From Chloroflexi bacterium 44-23 (lineage in GTDB: Bacteria > Chloroflexota > Anaerolineae > Anaerolineales > Anaerolineaceae): a DNA stretch of 64,000 bases. The notes under the pieces were generated by a model. That model was given only the letters and a program-made list of their open reading frames with translations. It was not told where the DNA came from and did not search any database. The number at the start of each line of letters is the position of its first letter. Position 1 is the first letter of the stretch. Below are positions 44,210 through 53,705 of the stretch, in pieces. The position numbers were made by a program, and so were the translations under genes. Location: NCBI GenBank assembly GCA_001899005.1, contig MKUW01000015.1, forward strand, positions 124,001 to 188,000, given 5' to 3'.

Positions 44210-45244
44210 ATGTCTAAACGTATCCTTGCATTTGGAGCGGGAGCAATTGGGTCGTACGTTGGCGGTAGTTTGGCGGCTCAAGGTGAAGAAGTTGTATTTT
44301 TTGACCGCCCTGAAATGAAAGACCATTTTGAAAAAAGTGGAATTAAGATTATTCATGCGGATAAATCTGTCTCAAGGATAGAAAAACCGGAGATTATTGT
44401 CAGTTTAAATGAAATTGTGGATAAGAAACCATTTGACTATGCATTGATGGCCGTTAAATCATATGATACCGAGAACCTGATGCACCAATTAGTGCCATTT
44501 AAGAAATATATCCCGCCTATTGTTTGCTTACAAAATGGTGTGGAAAATGAAGATATTATCCAAGCTATTCTTGGTAGAAATTTTTCCATCCCTGCTTCGG
44601 TAACGACAGCCATTGGAAAAAAGAATGGAAACACGATCGTTGTCGAAAAATTGCGTGGAATTGGGTTGAGCTCCGAATCACCTCTTTCGCCCGAAATCAA
44701 GTCTGCTCTTAATCGCGCCGGGCTAAATTGCAAGTTGTATCGTGACGCACAAGCGATGAAGTGGTCAAAAATGCTGACAAACTTAACTTCAAATGCTCTC
44801 TCTGCCATCCTGGATTTGTCACCAGGAGAAATATTAAAAAACAAGGATTTATTTAAGATTGATATGGGGCAAATTCGGGAAGCGCTGGCAGTGATGGCTG
44901 CGTACGGAATTCCTGTGGTGGATTTACCCGGAACGCCAGTTCGATTATTTGCTATGGCATCAAAAAACTTACCATTATTTCTGAGCCAACCGTTATTAAT
45001 TAAGTTTATTGCCAAAGGGCGTGGAGAAAAAATGCCATCGTTCCATATTGATCTCAAAAATGGCCGTGGAAAATCAGAAGTTGAGTATCTTAATGGAGCG
45101 GTTGTTCGTTTTGGTGAAAACAAGAATATAAAAACGCCAATCAATCGTTTTTTGACAGAGACCCTTTTGGGGATTACCAATGGCACAATCGCATGGGATG
45201 AGTATCGCCACAAACCCCAAAAAGTAATTAATTATTTTAACTAG
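44210..45244 (+). CDS. panE: 2-dehydropantoate 2-reductase (ketopantoate reductase)
   Basis: 344 residues. It reduces ketopantoate to pantoate with NADPH in pantothenate and CoA synthesis. The nucleotide-binding GAGAIGSYVGG is at residues ~9-19. DYALMAVKSYDTENL and VCLQNGVENEDII follow the PanE/ApbA pattern. A catalytic lysine is expected in MKWSKMLTNLTSNAL. The C-terminal helical domain is somewhat longer than in E. coli PanE (about 300 residues). Paralogues of this family with other 2-keto acid substrates exist, so specificity is not certain. GGAGG lies 8-10 bases before ATG. It lies between fmt and a GH13 gene in one transcription unit. Confidence 0.83.
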   Translation: MSKRILAFGAGAIGSYVGGSLAAQGEEVVFFDRPEMKDHFEKSGIKIIHADKSVSRIEKPEIIVSLNEIVDKKPFDYALMAVKSYDTENLMHQLVPFKKYIPPIVCLQNGVENEDIIQAILGRNFSIPASVTTAIGKKNGNTIVVEKLRGIGLSSESPLSPEIKSALNRAGLNCKLYRDAQAMKWSKMLTNLTSNALSAILDLSPGEILKNKDLFKIDMGQIREALAVMAAYGIPVVDLPGTPVRLFAMASKNLPLFLSQPLLIKFIAKGRGEKMPSFHIDLKNGRGKSEVEYLNGAVVRFGENKNIKTPINRFLTETLLGITNGTIAWDEYRHKPQKVINYFN

Positions 45245-45252
45245 AGGATACT

Positions 45253-46650
45253 ATGATTCCTGATTGGACAAGGGGTGCAGTTTTTTATCAGATATTTCCT
45301 GACCGTTTTGCCAACGGAGATTTGAACAACGACCCTGCCAACATTCAACCCTGGGGCAGCACTCCCACTAATGAAGGATTTCAAGGTGGCGACCTGGCGG
45401 GAATCATTGAGAAGATAGATTATTTGGTAGATCTTGGTATCAATGCAGTTTATCTCAACCCAATTTTTTTGGCCAGCTCGAATCATCGCTATAACACAAG
45501 TGACTACTTTCAGATTGACCCCAAACTGGGAGATATTAAAGATTTTCAGCGCTTGATCGAGAAAGCACATAAGAACGGTTTGAAAATCATTCTGGATGGT
45601 GTTTTCAATCATACCGGCCGCAGTTTTTTTGCATTTGCTGATATCCTGGAAAATGGAGAAAAATCTCCTTTTAAAGATTGGTATTACATCAATCACTTTC
45701 CGGTGGATGCTTACAGCCCGGGAAAAGCGAAGGATTATATAGCTTGGTGGGATTTTAAAAGCCTTCCCAAATTAAATACAGGCAACCCCGCAGTACAAAA
45801 ATATATTTTTTCAGTTGCCCGATATTGGATTTCACTAGGCGTTGATGGTTGGCGATTGGATGTGCCTAATGAAATCGATGACGATTCCTTTTGGGCTGAA
45901 TTTCGGAGGCAGGTGAAAGAAGAAAACCCAAATGCTTTTTTGTTGGGAGAAATCTGGGAAGTTGCTCCCCGTTGGTTAAATGATGATCATTTCGATAGTT
46001 TAATGAATTACCCTCTTCGTGAATGGATTATAAATTTCCTCTTAAGTACAGATTCTGCGCAAGTTTTTCATGAAAAATTGACTAATATGTGGTCACAATA
46101 CCCACCAGGTTCAATTAATGCCCTTTACAATTTGTTGGGATCACATGACACCGAGCGGATAATGACCGCGCTTCACAAGAGCATCGATCTGGTCAAACTT
46201 GCATTTTTAGTCTTATTGACTTTACCCGGGGTTCCAGCGATTTATTATGGCGATGAAATTGGTTTAAGTGGGGGAAAAGATCCAGCCAACCGAAAAGCAT
46301 TCGTTTGGAATCCTGTCAAACAAAATCGAGAGCTTTTAAGCTGGGTGAAAAAGTTAATCCAATTTCGTAATATTTTCCAAACTTTACAAATGGGGTCCTA
46401 TATCATGTTGTCGGTTGAGAATAATCCTGATATTTTGGCTTATATCCGGAGGGATGATAACCATACTTTTGTGGTAGTGATTAATCGTTCAAGCTCCTAT
46501 GAGAATATCGTCTTGAATTTACCCCACCTTTATTTTAAGAACGGAAGTGTATTAAATAACCTGCTCGGAGAGGAAACATATAAAATTGAAGGAAGTAATG
46601 GCCATTTCAGCCTCAGTGTACCACCTCGAACAGGATTTCTATTACATTAG
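45253..46650 (+). CDS. Cytoplasmic GH13 alpha-amylase family enzyme (neopullulanase/cyclomaltodextrinase type)
   Basis: 465 residues, no signal peptide. It opens IPDWTRGAVFYQIFPDRFANGD, the entry to the barrel of cyclomaltodextrinase/neopullulanase-type enzymes, but lacks their N-terminal domain. Catalytic residues: nucleophile Asp203 in GWRLDVPNEI, acid/base Glu233 in LLGEIWE and stabiliser Asp299 in GSHDTERIM; VFNHTG is conserved region I. A short C-terminal beta domain follows. It should hydrolyse malto-oligosaccharides inside the cell, after import. AGAGG ribosome site 5 bases before ATG, 8 bases after panE. Confidence 0.92.
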   Translation: MIPDWTRGAVFYQIFPDRFANGDLNNDPANIQPWGSTPTNEGFQGGDLAGIIEKIDYLVDLGINAVYLNPIFLASSNHRYNTSDYFQIDPKLGDIKDFQRLIEKAHKNGLKIILDGVFNHTGRSFFAFADILENGEKSPFKDWYYINHFPVDAYSPGKAKDYIAWWDFKSLPKLNTGNPAVQKYIFSVARYWISLGVDGWRLDVPNEIDDDSFWAEFRRQVKEENPNAFLLGEIWEVAPRWLNDDHFDSLMNYPLREWIINFLLSTDSAQVFHEKLTNMWSQYPPGSINALYNLLGSHDTERIMTALHKSIDLVKLAFLVLLTLPGVPAIYYGDEIGLSGGKDPANRKAFVWNPVKQNRELLSWVKKLIQFRNIFQTLQMGSYIMLSVENNPDILAYIRRDDNHTFVVVINRSSSYENIVLNLPHLYFKNGSVLNNLLGEETYKIEGSNGHFSLSVPPRTGFLLH

Positions 46651-46858
46651 TTAAGGTGGCTTTCACTTGAGGTTCTCACAAAACGGCAAATGCGGTACTT
46701 TGTGCGTAAAAAAATGAAAATTCCGGACACAAAAAAGAGAAACTAATGGTACATATGCACAATCAATGAGGAAGTGCAAAAAATACAAGATAATTGGCGA
46801 TAACTATTTTAGATTCAAGATTCCCAAGTGGAGACAGATTTTAGAAATTATTGAAAAA

Positions 46859-49800
46859 TTAATTTCCAATTTTATTTTGGGGGACTATCAAGTTCTCCAG
46901 CTTAAATTCAGATGCTTGCATAGCAACCCGCAGTTTTTGGGCGATCTGATTTAGGAGCATCACTTCCTCCACAAAAGTGGTATTGGTTGTCTGGGGGTTG
47001 GCTGCCATCGCAACAGTTTCAATCATAACGAGCCAAAATACCAAATTTTCAAAGTTCTCTTCATTAAACCAGACTGTTCCTTTAAAGCGATTGACTAACA
47101 AATATTGCTGAACTTCCTGTTTGCTGACCAGATTGCGCAGCCATTTCTCGTAACCGTGAATTTTGTAATCGATAAGCCAGTTATTCAAACCCAGCAAAAC
47201 GTAAACTAGTGTCGCGAGCTCTTGTTGTTCGCCGGTTGAATAGCCATATTGTTGCCCTAATTCATAAATGATTTTTGAGAAGCGCCACTCACTAAACATG
47301 CTCTGGGTCTGTAAGGCGCTATTTTCATCTGTGGAATACGAGCCAATTTCTGCTAAGAAAACGTACATAAGCAATGATATCCAGTTGCTTTCCTTACTGT
47401 TCAGAGTTGTTTGAAAATATTGGATAACATTCTCATATTTTTGGCTGAAAGGGTTCGGGAATAGCTGTTCAATGACTGGAAAAGAGAGACCGTATTTTAA
47501 CATTTTATTGGTTTTAATCAGCAGGATATCTTTTTGATTAAGCTTACCGGTCATTTTAAATATCCCTGCTGCCAGTGCTTCACATTTTTGCAAGGCTTCT
47601 TCCAGAATATCAGGTTTGAGCTTAGGATTGTTTTTTTCAGGCAGGTTTTTCAATAAAAAATCAAAATAACCGCGATTGAATATTTCGCGCAGTGGTTGAT
47701 GGACTGGCTTAAGCAGAAGTTCTTTAAGTGCATCTTCAATGTCTGGAACACCATTGCCATGCAAATACTCCATCAAATGACGGTACGAACCCCATTCATC
47801 GTCCTTTAGAGAGCGAAAATCGACCATTACATGCGTTTGGTATGCATGCAGGTGAAAATGGAAGCCATCATTTAGTAAATCGTTTTTCGCACATATAAAT
47901 TCGAGACCGGTAATAATGTCCTTATAGATAATAAAGTCAGCATTTTGATCCAATCTCATTGCATTAAATAATTGTAGTATGCTGCTGGTTGAGTTATCAG
48001 TAGTCTGGTTATTCCCTAATTTACAGGCAAAATTCACTCGGCCGCTGGTTTCGGCATACTTATTATGATACACAACCAAGGAAGCCTGTCCTTTTGCAAA
48101 GTTACTGTATGCAAAAACATCTTCATTAACACTTTGGTCGTCGTTAAGAAAATCATAGAAATTAAAGTTCTCTACTTCTGAGAAAATGCTTCGGCGGTGA
48201 AGAATGGGCACGATTTGCTTCTCGTGGCGCTGAACGAGATTTTCGTCAATTTTTTCATCCCAATAGGCTTTTTTGAATTCCATTCCGTATTTTTCAGCGT
48301 AGCCCTCTATTTGACCATGTCCGAACATCGGCAATCCTGGAAGAGTTGTCATCATGGTACAAATTCCAAAATATTTGTCACCTTTGCCAAACTGTTCTAC
48401 TGCAGTTTTTTCATCTGGATTGTTCATAAAGTTAACAAAGCGTTTAAGTATTTGTGGGTCAAACTCAAGTGTATTCTTAATTAATTCACGGTAATTGGCA
48501 TTGTCTTCGTTTCTGAGCATATTCATAAAAGCGGAATTGTAGACGCGGTGCATGCCTAAGGTGCGCACAAAATAACTTTCCATCAACCAGAAAGCTTCAG
48601 CTAATAGAAGCGTATCAGGAGCATCTACAGCTAGTCGATCGACAACATCCCGCCAAAATTCAGTCGGCATGATTTGATCGAATTGGGCCTTGCTTAAGCC
48701 AAATTCAGATCTGGATGGAATTGCGCCGCCGCTACCCGGCTCTGGGAACCAGAGACGCTGGTAATGCTTTTTTGCGAGAGTCATGGCTGCGTCGAAGCGG
48801 ATAATTGAAAATTTGCGGGCGACAGATAAAATTGTCTGATAAACAGCTTCACGCACAGTCGGAAGCAAATAATTTAATTGTGCAGTATCGTTCCAAGGCA
48901 TGGTGGTGCCATCATTGCCATGATAAATATATTTGGTTTCGCCACTATTTTTTTGCCTGTATTGGAAGACAACCGCGGCATCACTGCGATCATAATAATG
49001 ATCTTCAATTTTGATTTCAATATTTTGGGAAGATGAGAGATCTGGGCCATTAAAGCTGTATGCTGGAAAAGGGCTGTAATCAAGGTTGATAAACCAATCA
49101 GGATGTTCGTGAACCCAGTCGGAGTCAATTCCCATGTGATTGGGCACCATATCGGATGCCAGGCGAATCCCCCGTTCAAACGCGCGCTGTTTCAAGTTTC
49201 CATATGCACCGTCGCCGCCTAATTGGTCTGCTATTTGATAACTGGCTAGCGAGTAAGCCGAGGCAATCGCGTCCGGATTTCCGCATAATTTCTTTATAGT
49301 GGCCGATGCTTCGCTGCGTTCCCACAATCCAATCAACCACAGACCTGTGAAGCCGCGCTGGCTTAACAAATCTAATTCTTCATTTGGCACCAGATCAAGA
49401 CGATCAATGACAAAACCATATTTTTTTGTTAATTGATCCAACCAGACAAAGGCGTTTTTTGCGATCAAAACCAGACTTGGCATCCATTCTTGATCTGGAC
49501 TGAAATTCTCAGCATCAAGATCCCAGATTTGATTGTAACTGGGGATATGTGCCGGGCCGGGACCTGCAAAGACCATTTTCTCTTCTTCCTGTAAAAAGTC
49601 CATGGCGCTGATCAAACGATAAATCAAATCCCCTAACATTGAACCCCAGCGAACACGAATATATTCCAGTTGTCCACTGATGGAGTTAGGAACAGCTCTG
49701 GCCGGAGCCAGCAACATATCGATGATGCTTAATTCTTGCGGACCAAAGGGAAGTTGTTGTCTGAAAAATTCATTAATGTTCTTGATAAATTCAGGATAAG

Positions 49801-50338
49801 CACTTTCGTGCGTTAGAAGAGTCTCTGGAAATAGTTCCAGGTAATTCTCAAGAGCCGGGTTCTGGTTTTCTACCCATAAAAGGATAATTTCCTCCATGAT
49901 GAGTTCATATTGTTTATTTTTCTTAAGGGTGGCAATGTAATTTGCTGGGGTTATTTTTTTTTGAAACACATCAGAAGGCGGGAAGGTGGAAAGGAACAAT
50001 TCGATTACCTGATTAATTTCTTGTGTTGACATTTTTTTAACAAGAAATTGATAAGCTTCATCGAATAGATTTTTGCCACCAAGTTTTTCACGATATAACT
50101 TAAAAAGTTGGTGAAAGACTTCATCGATTAATCCGATTGCATAGATTTCGCTGGCATGGGCAGCCTTTTCAGGAAACGTAATCAGATCGCGTTCCTGGTT
50201 AATTTGGGATGAAAATAACCGTGCGGCGTGGAAATTTGAAATAATAACGTTTCCATCAGTTTGAAAGATACTTTGATCAAATTTGTACTTGTTTCGTGCA
50301 TGCCTGGAGATGTGAAATTCATAGATGAAATTCTGCAT
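46859..50338 (-). CDS. Very large GH13-like enzyme with long N- and C-terminal helical extensions
   Basis: About 1159 residues from ATG 50338, with AGGAGG 6 bases upstream (TTG 50341 is less likely). No signal peptide. A GH13 barrel lies at ~330-720: NHMG in VPNHMGIDSDW, nucleophile Asp517 in IRFDAAM, acid/base Glu582 in LLLAEAFW and a region like FMNNPDE where other families have NHD. Residues 1-~320 and ~760-1159 are mainly helical and match no domain I recognise. Related long GH13 proteins of unproven specificity occur in Chloroflexi and Bacteroidetes. A role with intracellular glucan or a glucosyl-transfer reaction is inferred. Confidence 0.8.
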   Translation of the reverse strand: MQNFIYEFHISRHARNKYKFDQSIFQTDGNVIISNFHAARLFSSQINQERDLITFPEKAAHASEIYAIGLIDEVFHQLFKLYREKLGGKNLFDEAYQFLVKKMSTQEINQVIELFLSTFPPSDVFQKKITPANYIATLKKNKQYELIMEEIILLWVENQNPALENYLELFPETLLTHESAYPEFIKNINEFFRQQLPFGPQELSIIDMLLAPARAVPNSISGQLEYIRVRWGSMLGDLIYRLISAMDFLQEEEKMVFAGPGPAHIPSYNQIWDLDAENFSPDQEWMPSLVLIAKNAFVWLDQLTKKYGFVIDRLDLVPNEELDLLSQRGFTGLWLIGLWERSEASATIKKLCGNPDAIASAYSLASYQIADQLGGDGAYGNLKQRAFERGIRLASDMVPNHMGIDSDWVHEHPDWFINLDYSPFPAYSFNGPDLSSSQNIEIKIEDHYYDRSDAAVVFQYRQKNSGETKYIYHGNDGTTMPWNDTAQLNYLLPTVREAVYQTILSVARKFSIIRFDAAMTLAKKHYQRLWFPEPGSGGAIPSRSEFGLSKAQFDQIMPTEFWRDVVDRLAVDAPDTLLLAEAFWLMESYFVRTLGMHRVYNSAFMNMLRNEDNANYRELIKNTLEFDPQILKRFVNFMNNPDEKTAVEQFGKGDKYFGICTMMTTLPGLPMFGHGQIEGYAEKYGMEFKKAYWDEKIDENLVQRHEKQIVPILHRRSIFSEVENFNFYDFLNDDQSVNEDVFAYSNFAKGQASLVVYHNKYAETSGRVNFACKLGNNQTTDNSTSSILQLFNAMRLDQNADFIIYKDIITGLEFICAKNDLLNDGFHFHLHAYQTHVMVDFRSLKDDEWGSYRHLMEYLHGNGVPDIEDALKELLLKPVHQPLREIFNRGYFDFLLKNLPEKNNPKLKPDILEEALQKCEALAAGIFKMTGKLNQKDILLIKTNKMLKYGLSFPVIEQLFPNPFSQKYENVIQYFQTTLNSKESNWISLLMYVFLAEIGSYSTDENSALQTQSMFSEWRFSKIIYELGQQYGYSTGEQQELATLVYVLLGLNNWLIDYKIHGYEKWLRNLVSKQEVQQYLLVNRFKGTVWFNEENFENLVFWLVMIETVAMAANPQTTNTTFVEEVMLLNQIAQKLRVAMQASEFKLENLIVPQNKIGN

Positions 50339-50510
50339 CAATTTCCTCCTGCTAATACTTCTTAATTGATTATATCCTTCAAATCTTTAGCGCAAAGCAG
50401 CTTTTTGCTAAAAAAATTAAGAAATATTATTTAGCGGGGCAATTACAGATACATTTGAGCACCCCAGCGAAAAAGAAATGGATTGAATTATGACGAGCAA
50501 GTAAGAAAAA

Positions 50511-51674
50511 TTATCGATTCACTCGCTCCAAAATATGAGTATATATATTTGACCCGCTGCCACCAATGTTTTGAGCCATTCCAATTCTGGCGTTTTCGAC
50601 CTGTGTGCCAATGGCAGTGCCTCTTAATTGTTCGACGATTTCCACTAATTGATACAAGCCCGTTGCACCAACGGGATGACCGCGTGCTTTTAAACCACCG
50701 CGGGTTGCAATGGGTATTTTGCCGGAAGGCAAAATGGAGCCGTTTAATCCCAGGGTAGGACCTTTTCCACGCTCAGCGAACCCGGAGGCTTCTAATGATA
50801 AAGCAGCCATGATGGAGAAGGCATCATGCAGTTCAAAGACATCGATGTCTTGTGGCCCGATTCCGGCTTGTGAATAAGCTTTCTTACTGGAGATTTCTGC
50901 TGCCTTCAACCAGAGTGGATCTTTGCGATCGTGAATTGCGATCGAATCAGTTGCACCCGCTGAACCAATAACTTTGATAATCGGAATGGGTGAATCCATA
51001 TTCAGTTTATCCAGCGGAACCATCACCACCGCTGCAGATCCATCACCGATTGCAGAGGCATCCATGAGGTTAATGGGGTCAGCGACCATGCCTGCTTCCA
51101 GATATTGTTTTTCAGTGATTGCTTTTCGAAAACGGGCAAAAGGGTTATGTACTGCATTGGCATGTGCATTCATTGAAAAAGGTGCAAAATCGTTTTTCTG
51201 CCAGCCATACTCATACATATAACGGCGCATAATGAGAGCGTTTAATGCGACAAACGATACACCTTGATCCTGTTCCCAATCTGCATCCGCGGCAGTGGCC
51301 AGATCTGCAGTGATTTCTGGACCGGGAGAATCGGTCATTTTCTCAACTCCGACAGCTACAGCAGATTCGATTGCGCCTGATGAAATGGCCAGTAATGCCG
51401 CACGAAAAGCAGCTGCGCCAGATGAGCATGCTGACTCAATTTTGGCTGCTTCAGCATATCGCAAACCTACCCAATCAGCAATATATGCACCAAGCTGTTG
51501 CTGGTGGTTGGCTGATCCCGACATCATATTGCCCACATACAAAGCTTCGATTTGGTCTATACCGGAGTCTTGCACAGCGGCTAGGACAGCCTCGCCTGTC
51601 AGTTCCCGCAACGATTTATCCCAATGTTCATCAACTTTCGTTTGTCCAATTCCAATAATTGCAACGGCACGCAT
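50511..51674 (-). CDS. Thiolase-family protein (acetyl-CoA C-acetyltransferase type)
   Basis: 387 residues. Nucleophile Cys83 in ESACSSGAAAF, ELHDAFS with its His near residue 290 and the C-terminal GGLKARGHPVGATG with the second catalytic His are all present, so it should condense or cleave acyl-CoA. The overall form is that of the SCP2/archaeal thiolase subgroup, which in archaea works with HMG-CoA synthase and a DUF35 zinc protein in the mevalonate pathway. Neither partner gene is adjacent here. No signal peptide. AAAGGA lies upstream of ATG. A repeat element follows its 5' end. Confidence 0.88.
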   Translation of the reverse strand: MRAVAIIGIGQTKVDEHWDKSLRELTGEAVLAAVQDSGIDQIEALYVGNMMSGSANHQQQLGAYIADWVGLRYAEAAKIESACSSGAAAFRAALLAISSGAIESAVAVGVEKMTDSPGPEITADLATAADADWEQDQGVSFVALNALIMRRYMYEYGWQKNDFAPFSMNAHANAVHNPFARFRKAITEKQYLEAGMVADPINLMDASAIGDGSAAVVMVPLDKLNMDSPIPIIKVIGSAGATDSIAIHDRKDPLWLKAAEISSKKAYSQAGIGPQDIDVFELHDAFSIMAALSLEASGFAERGKGPTLGLNGSILPSGKIPIATRGGLKARGHPVGATGLYQLVEIVEQLRGTAIGTQVENARIGMAQNIGGSGSNIYTHILERVNR

Positions 51675-52022
51675 TATTTCAATCCTTTAAAAAAATTTCT
51701 AATTCAATAAAACGGGGTTGGAGAGTGTATTAAAGCGGTTTGTCACCTGCCTGAATACACTCTGCCCCTAATTTTTGAAAAAATACTTCAAATTGTATTA
51801 TACGGGTACTTTCTATCAGGAACTATCAAGATGAGCAGGCTCGCGATATTATGCTCTCAAGTATAATGACGGCAATAAAATTCATTGTAGGGAGTTATGC
51901 AGATAAAGTTGAGTGGATTTTTCTCTAGAAGATTAATTCTGCTGTGCAAAAAAGTGATATTGCTTATGACCGGGTTAAACGATTTGAATCGCAACAGGTG
52001 TGATTTATTTGATGGAAACAAA
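51675..52022. other. Gap between thiolase and CapA-like genes, holding a repeat and a promoter-like box
   Basis: It contains repeat copy C (51699-51785) and TATAAT at about 51862-51867, a candidate -10 box for the CapA-like operon with no clear -35. Translation from ATG 51897 (GGAG only 2 bases away) would extend the first CapA-like protein by 42 residues that do not look like a signal peptide. Confidence 0.5.
51699..51785 (-). repeat. Dispersed hairpin repeat, copy C (inverted relative to A and B)
   Basis: On the minus strand the order is TTTTCAAAAATTAGGGGCAG, AGTGTATT, a variable imperfect stem, AATACACTC and then CAACCCCGTTTTATT. The outer pair GAGTGTATT (51723-51731) and AATACACTC (51754-51762) is perfect; the inner stem has three mismatches and a wobble, so this copy appears partly decayed. 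Confidence 0.75.
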
Positions 52023-53705
52023 ATGAAGCGTGAACGACTATTTTGGCAAATTGCAATTTGTCTCTACACCTTTGGTGCAATTTTCTTGGTTGCGTGTTCC
52101 GTTCCATCAAATACCATAAAAACATTTTCTCCGGACAATTATATTTCTACTGCAGAAATATCACCCATACAATCTGATACCCCGGAAACCGTTTTGGCAA
52201 CAAATGAACCTCCCTTATTATGGTTTTCTCCGGAAATTAGTATTCAACTTGAAAAAAAATTTGAAGAGGATAATAAATTTCTGTTCACTGAAGACAAAAA
52301 TAAAGCCACATTCTGGGTGGATCAGATTCCCGTTGGATCAAAGTCCAATAACATTGTGTATAGCAGATTGTTCGTTCTCAGCGTTCCATTCAAGCATTAT
52401 GAAACGGAAGTGACTACTCAGGAATTATTAAATTTGCTGGCGGATGATGATTCTGAAGCTCAAGAAAAAAACCTATGGATCAATGAACAGGATTTACTTT
52501 TTATCCGCAAATTGTTTCCCGCCATCAATTTGGATGCCATCATCATCTCAGAAGATTTGCCCAAGCAATGCGATTCGATTGTATGCTATCGTATATCCGC
52601 CTTTGAAGAGACAACCCCTGACTGGAGGATATTGGCCATTGATGGGAACCATCCATTACGTAAACATTTTGATATTGATCATTATCCGTTGGTGTATCGA
52701 CTCGGAATATCTGGTAATCCAGACAGAACAACTGCAAGTTATTTGACTGAGCCGCTGAAACAAGTTTCGAATTTTTCCCCCGACCAGGTTACCTCCCTTT
52801 TATTGAGCGGGACGACTGCATTGGTGCGCAATACTGCTTTGCAAATGGAAGAGAATGGTATTAATTTCCCTGCCAAGAACCTGGCGAATTTGTTGCGATC
52901 GGCTGATATTACCCATATTTCAAATGAGGTGCCATTCTACAATAATTGCCCTCCGGCAAAACCGTTACGCAAGGAAATGCGCTTTTGCAGCGACCCAAGC
53001 TATATCGGCTTGTTCAATTTCATTGGAACGGATGTAGTTGAACTTACCGGTAATCATTTGTTGGACTGGGGCCCTCAAGCATTTTATGAGACATTGGATT
53101 TGTATGATGCCAACCAGTTGTTATATTATGGTGGCGGCAGAAATATTGAAGAAGCAAGCCAACCACTGTTGTTAACCTCGAAAGGAAACCGGTTTGCTTT
53201 CTTGGGATGTAATGTTGCCGGCCCGGATAATAACTGGGCGAGCGTAGATCGGCCAGGAGCGCTGAGGTGCAACACTGAACAGTTCATGAAAGAAATCGGT
53301 AAGCTCAAATTACAGGGTTATATTCCCATTGTGACCATTCAACATTATGAGGTCGAGGATTTTAAGCCGTTGACTCAGGTAAAAAGCGATTTTTGGGCAT
53401 ATGCGCAAGCTGGCGCGGTCATTGTCAGTGGGAGCCAGGCTCATTTTCCGCAAGGATTTGATATTATAAATCAAACTTTTATCCATTACGGGGTTGGTAA
53501 TTTGTTTTTTGACCAAATGGACAACTGGCTGAGAAAAGCAACTGTGGATATCCATTATTTTTATGAAGGCCGTTATGTGAATACGGATGTAATTGGTATT
53601 ATCAATGAATATTTTGGTCAACCGCGCTTGATGACTGAGAAGGAAGCGGACAAATTTTTTGAGAAAATGTTTCAATATAGTTTTTATTATCGAGGCGAGC
53701 AATGA
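52023..53705 (+). CDS. CapA-family (PGA_cap) lipoprotein, first of a tandem pair
   Basis: About 560 residues from ATG 52023; this start places a basic head, a hydrophobic stretch and the lipobox LVAC at the N-terminus. Residues ~45-270 are a soluble region of unknown fold. The C-terminal half is a CapA-type metallophosphoesterase: ITHISNEVPF, LTGNHLLDWG, SGSQAHFPQG and HYGVGNLFFDQ stand for the usual metal-binding segments. CapA proteins act in poly-gamma-glutamate capsule production or related surface chemistry. The cysteines around NNCPPAK and RFC may form a disulfide. Its product should sit outside the membrane. ATGA overlap with the next gene. Confidence 0.85.
   Translation: MKRERLFWQIAICLYTFGAIFLVACSVPSNTIKTFSPDNYISTAEISPIQSDTPETVLATNEPPLLWFSPEISIQLEKKFEEDNKFLFTEDKNKATFWVDQIPVGSKSNNIVYSRLFVLSVPFKHYETEVTTQELLNLLADDDSEAQEKNLWINEQDLLFIRKLFPAINLDAIIISEDLPKQCDSIVCYRISAFEETTPDWRILAIDGNHPLRKHFDIDHYPLVYRLGISGNPDRTTASYLTEPLKQVSNFSPDQVTSLLLSGTTALVRNTALQMEENGINFPAKNLANLLRSADITHISNEVPFYNNCPPAKPLRKEMRFCSDPSYIGLFNFIGTDVVELTGNHLLDWGPQAFYETLDLYDANQLLYYGGGRNIEEASQPLLLTSKGNRFAFLGCNVAGPDNNWASVDRPGALRCNTEQFMKEIGKLKLQGYIPIVTIQHYEVEDFKPLTQVKSDFWAYAQAGAVIVSGSQAHFPQGFDIINQTFIHYGVGNLFFDQMDNWLRKATVDIHYFYEGRYVNTDVIGIINEYFGQPRLMTEKEADKFFEKMFQYSFYYRGEQ

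Noticed and set aside
44437..45213. Long antisense frame (258 codons) opposite panE
   Set aside because: It lies wholly across panE, which has clear family motifs; composition follows the opposite strand's codon pattern.
51897..52022. Longer start (ATG 51897) for the first CapA-like protein
   Set aside because: The GGAG is only 2 bases from the ATG and the extra 42 residues would bury the lipoprotein signal peptide.
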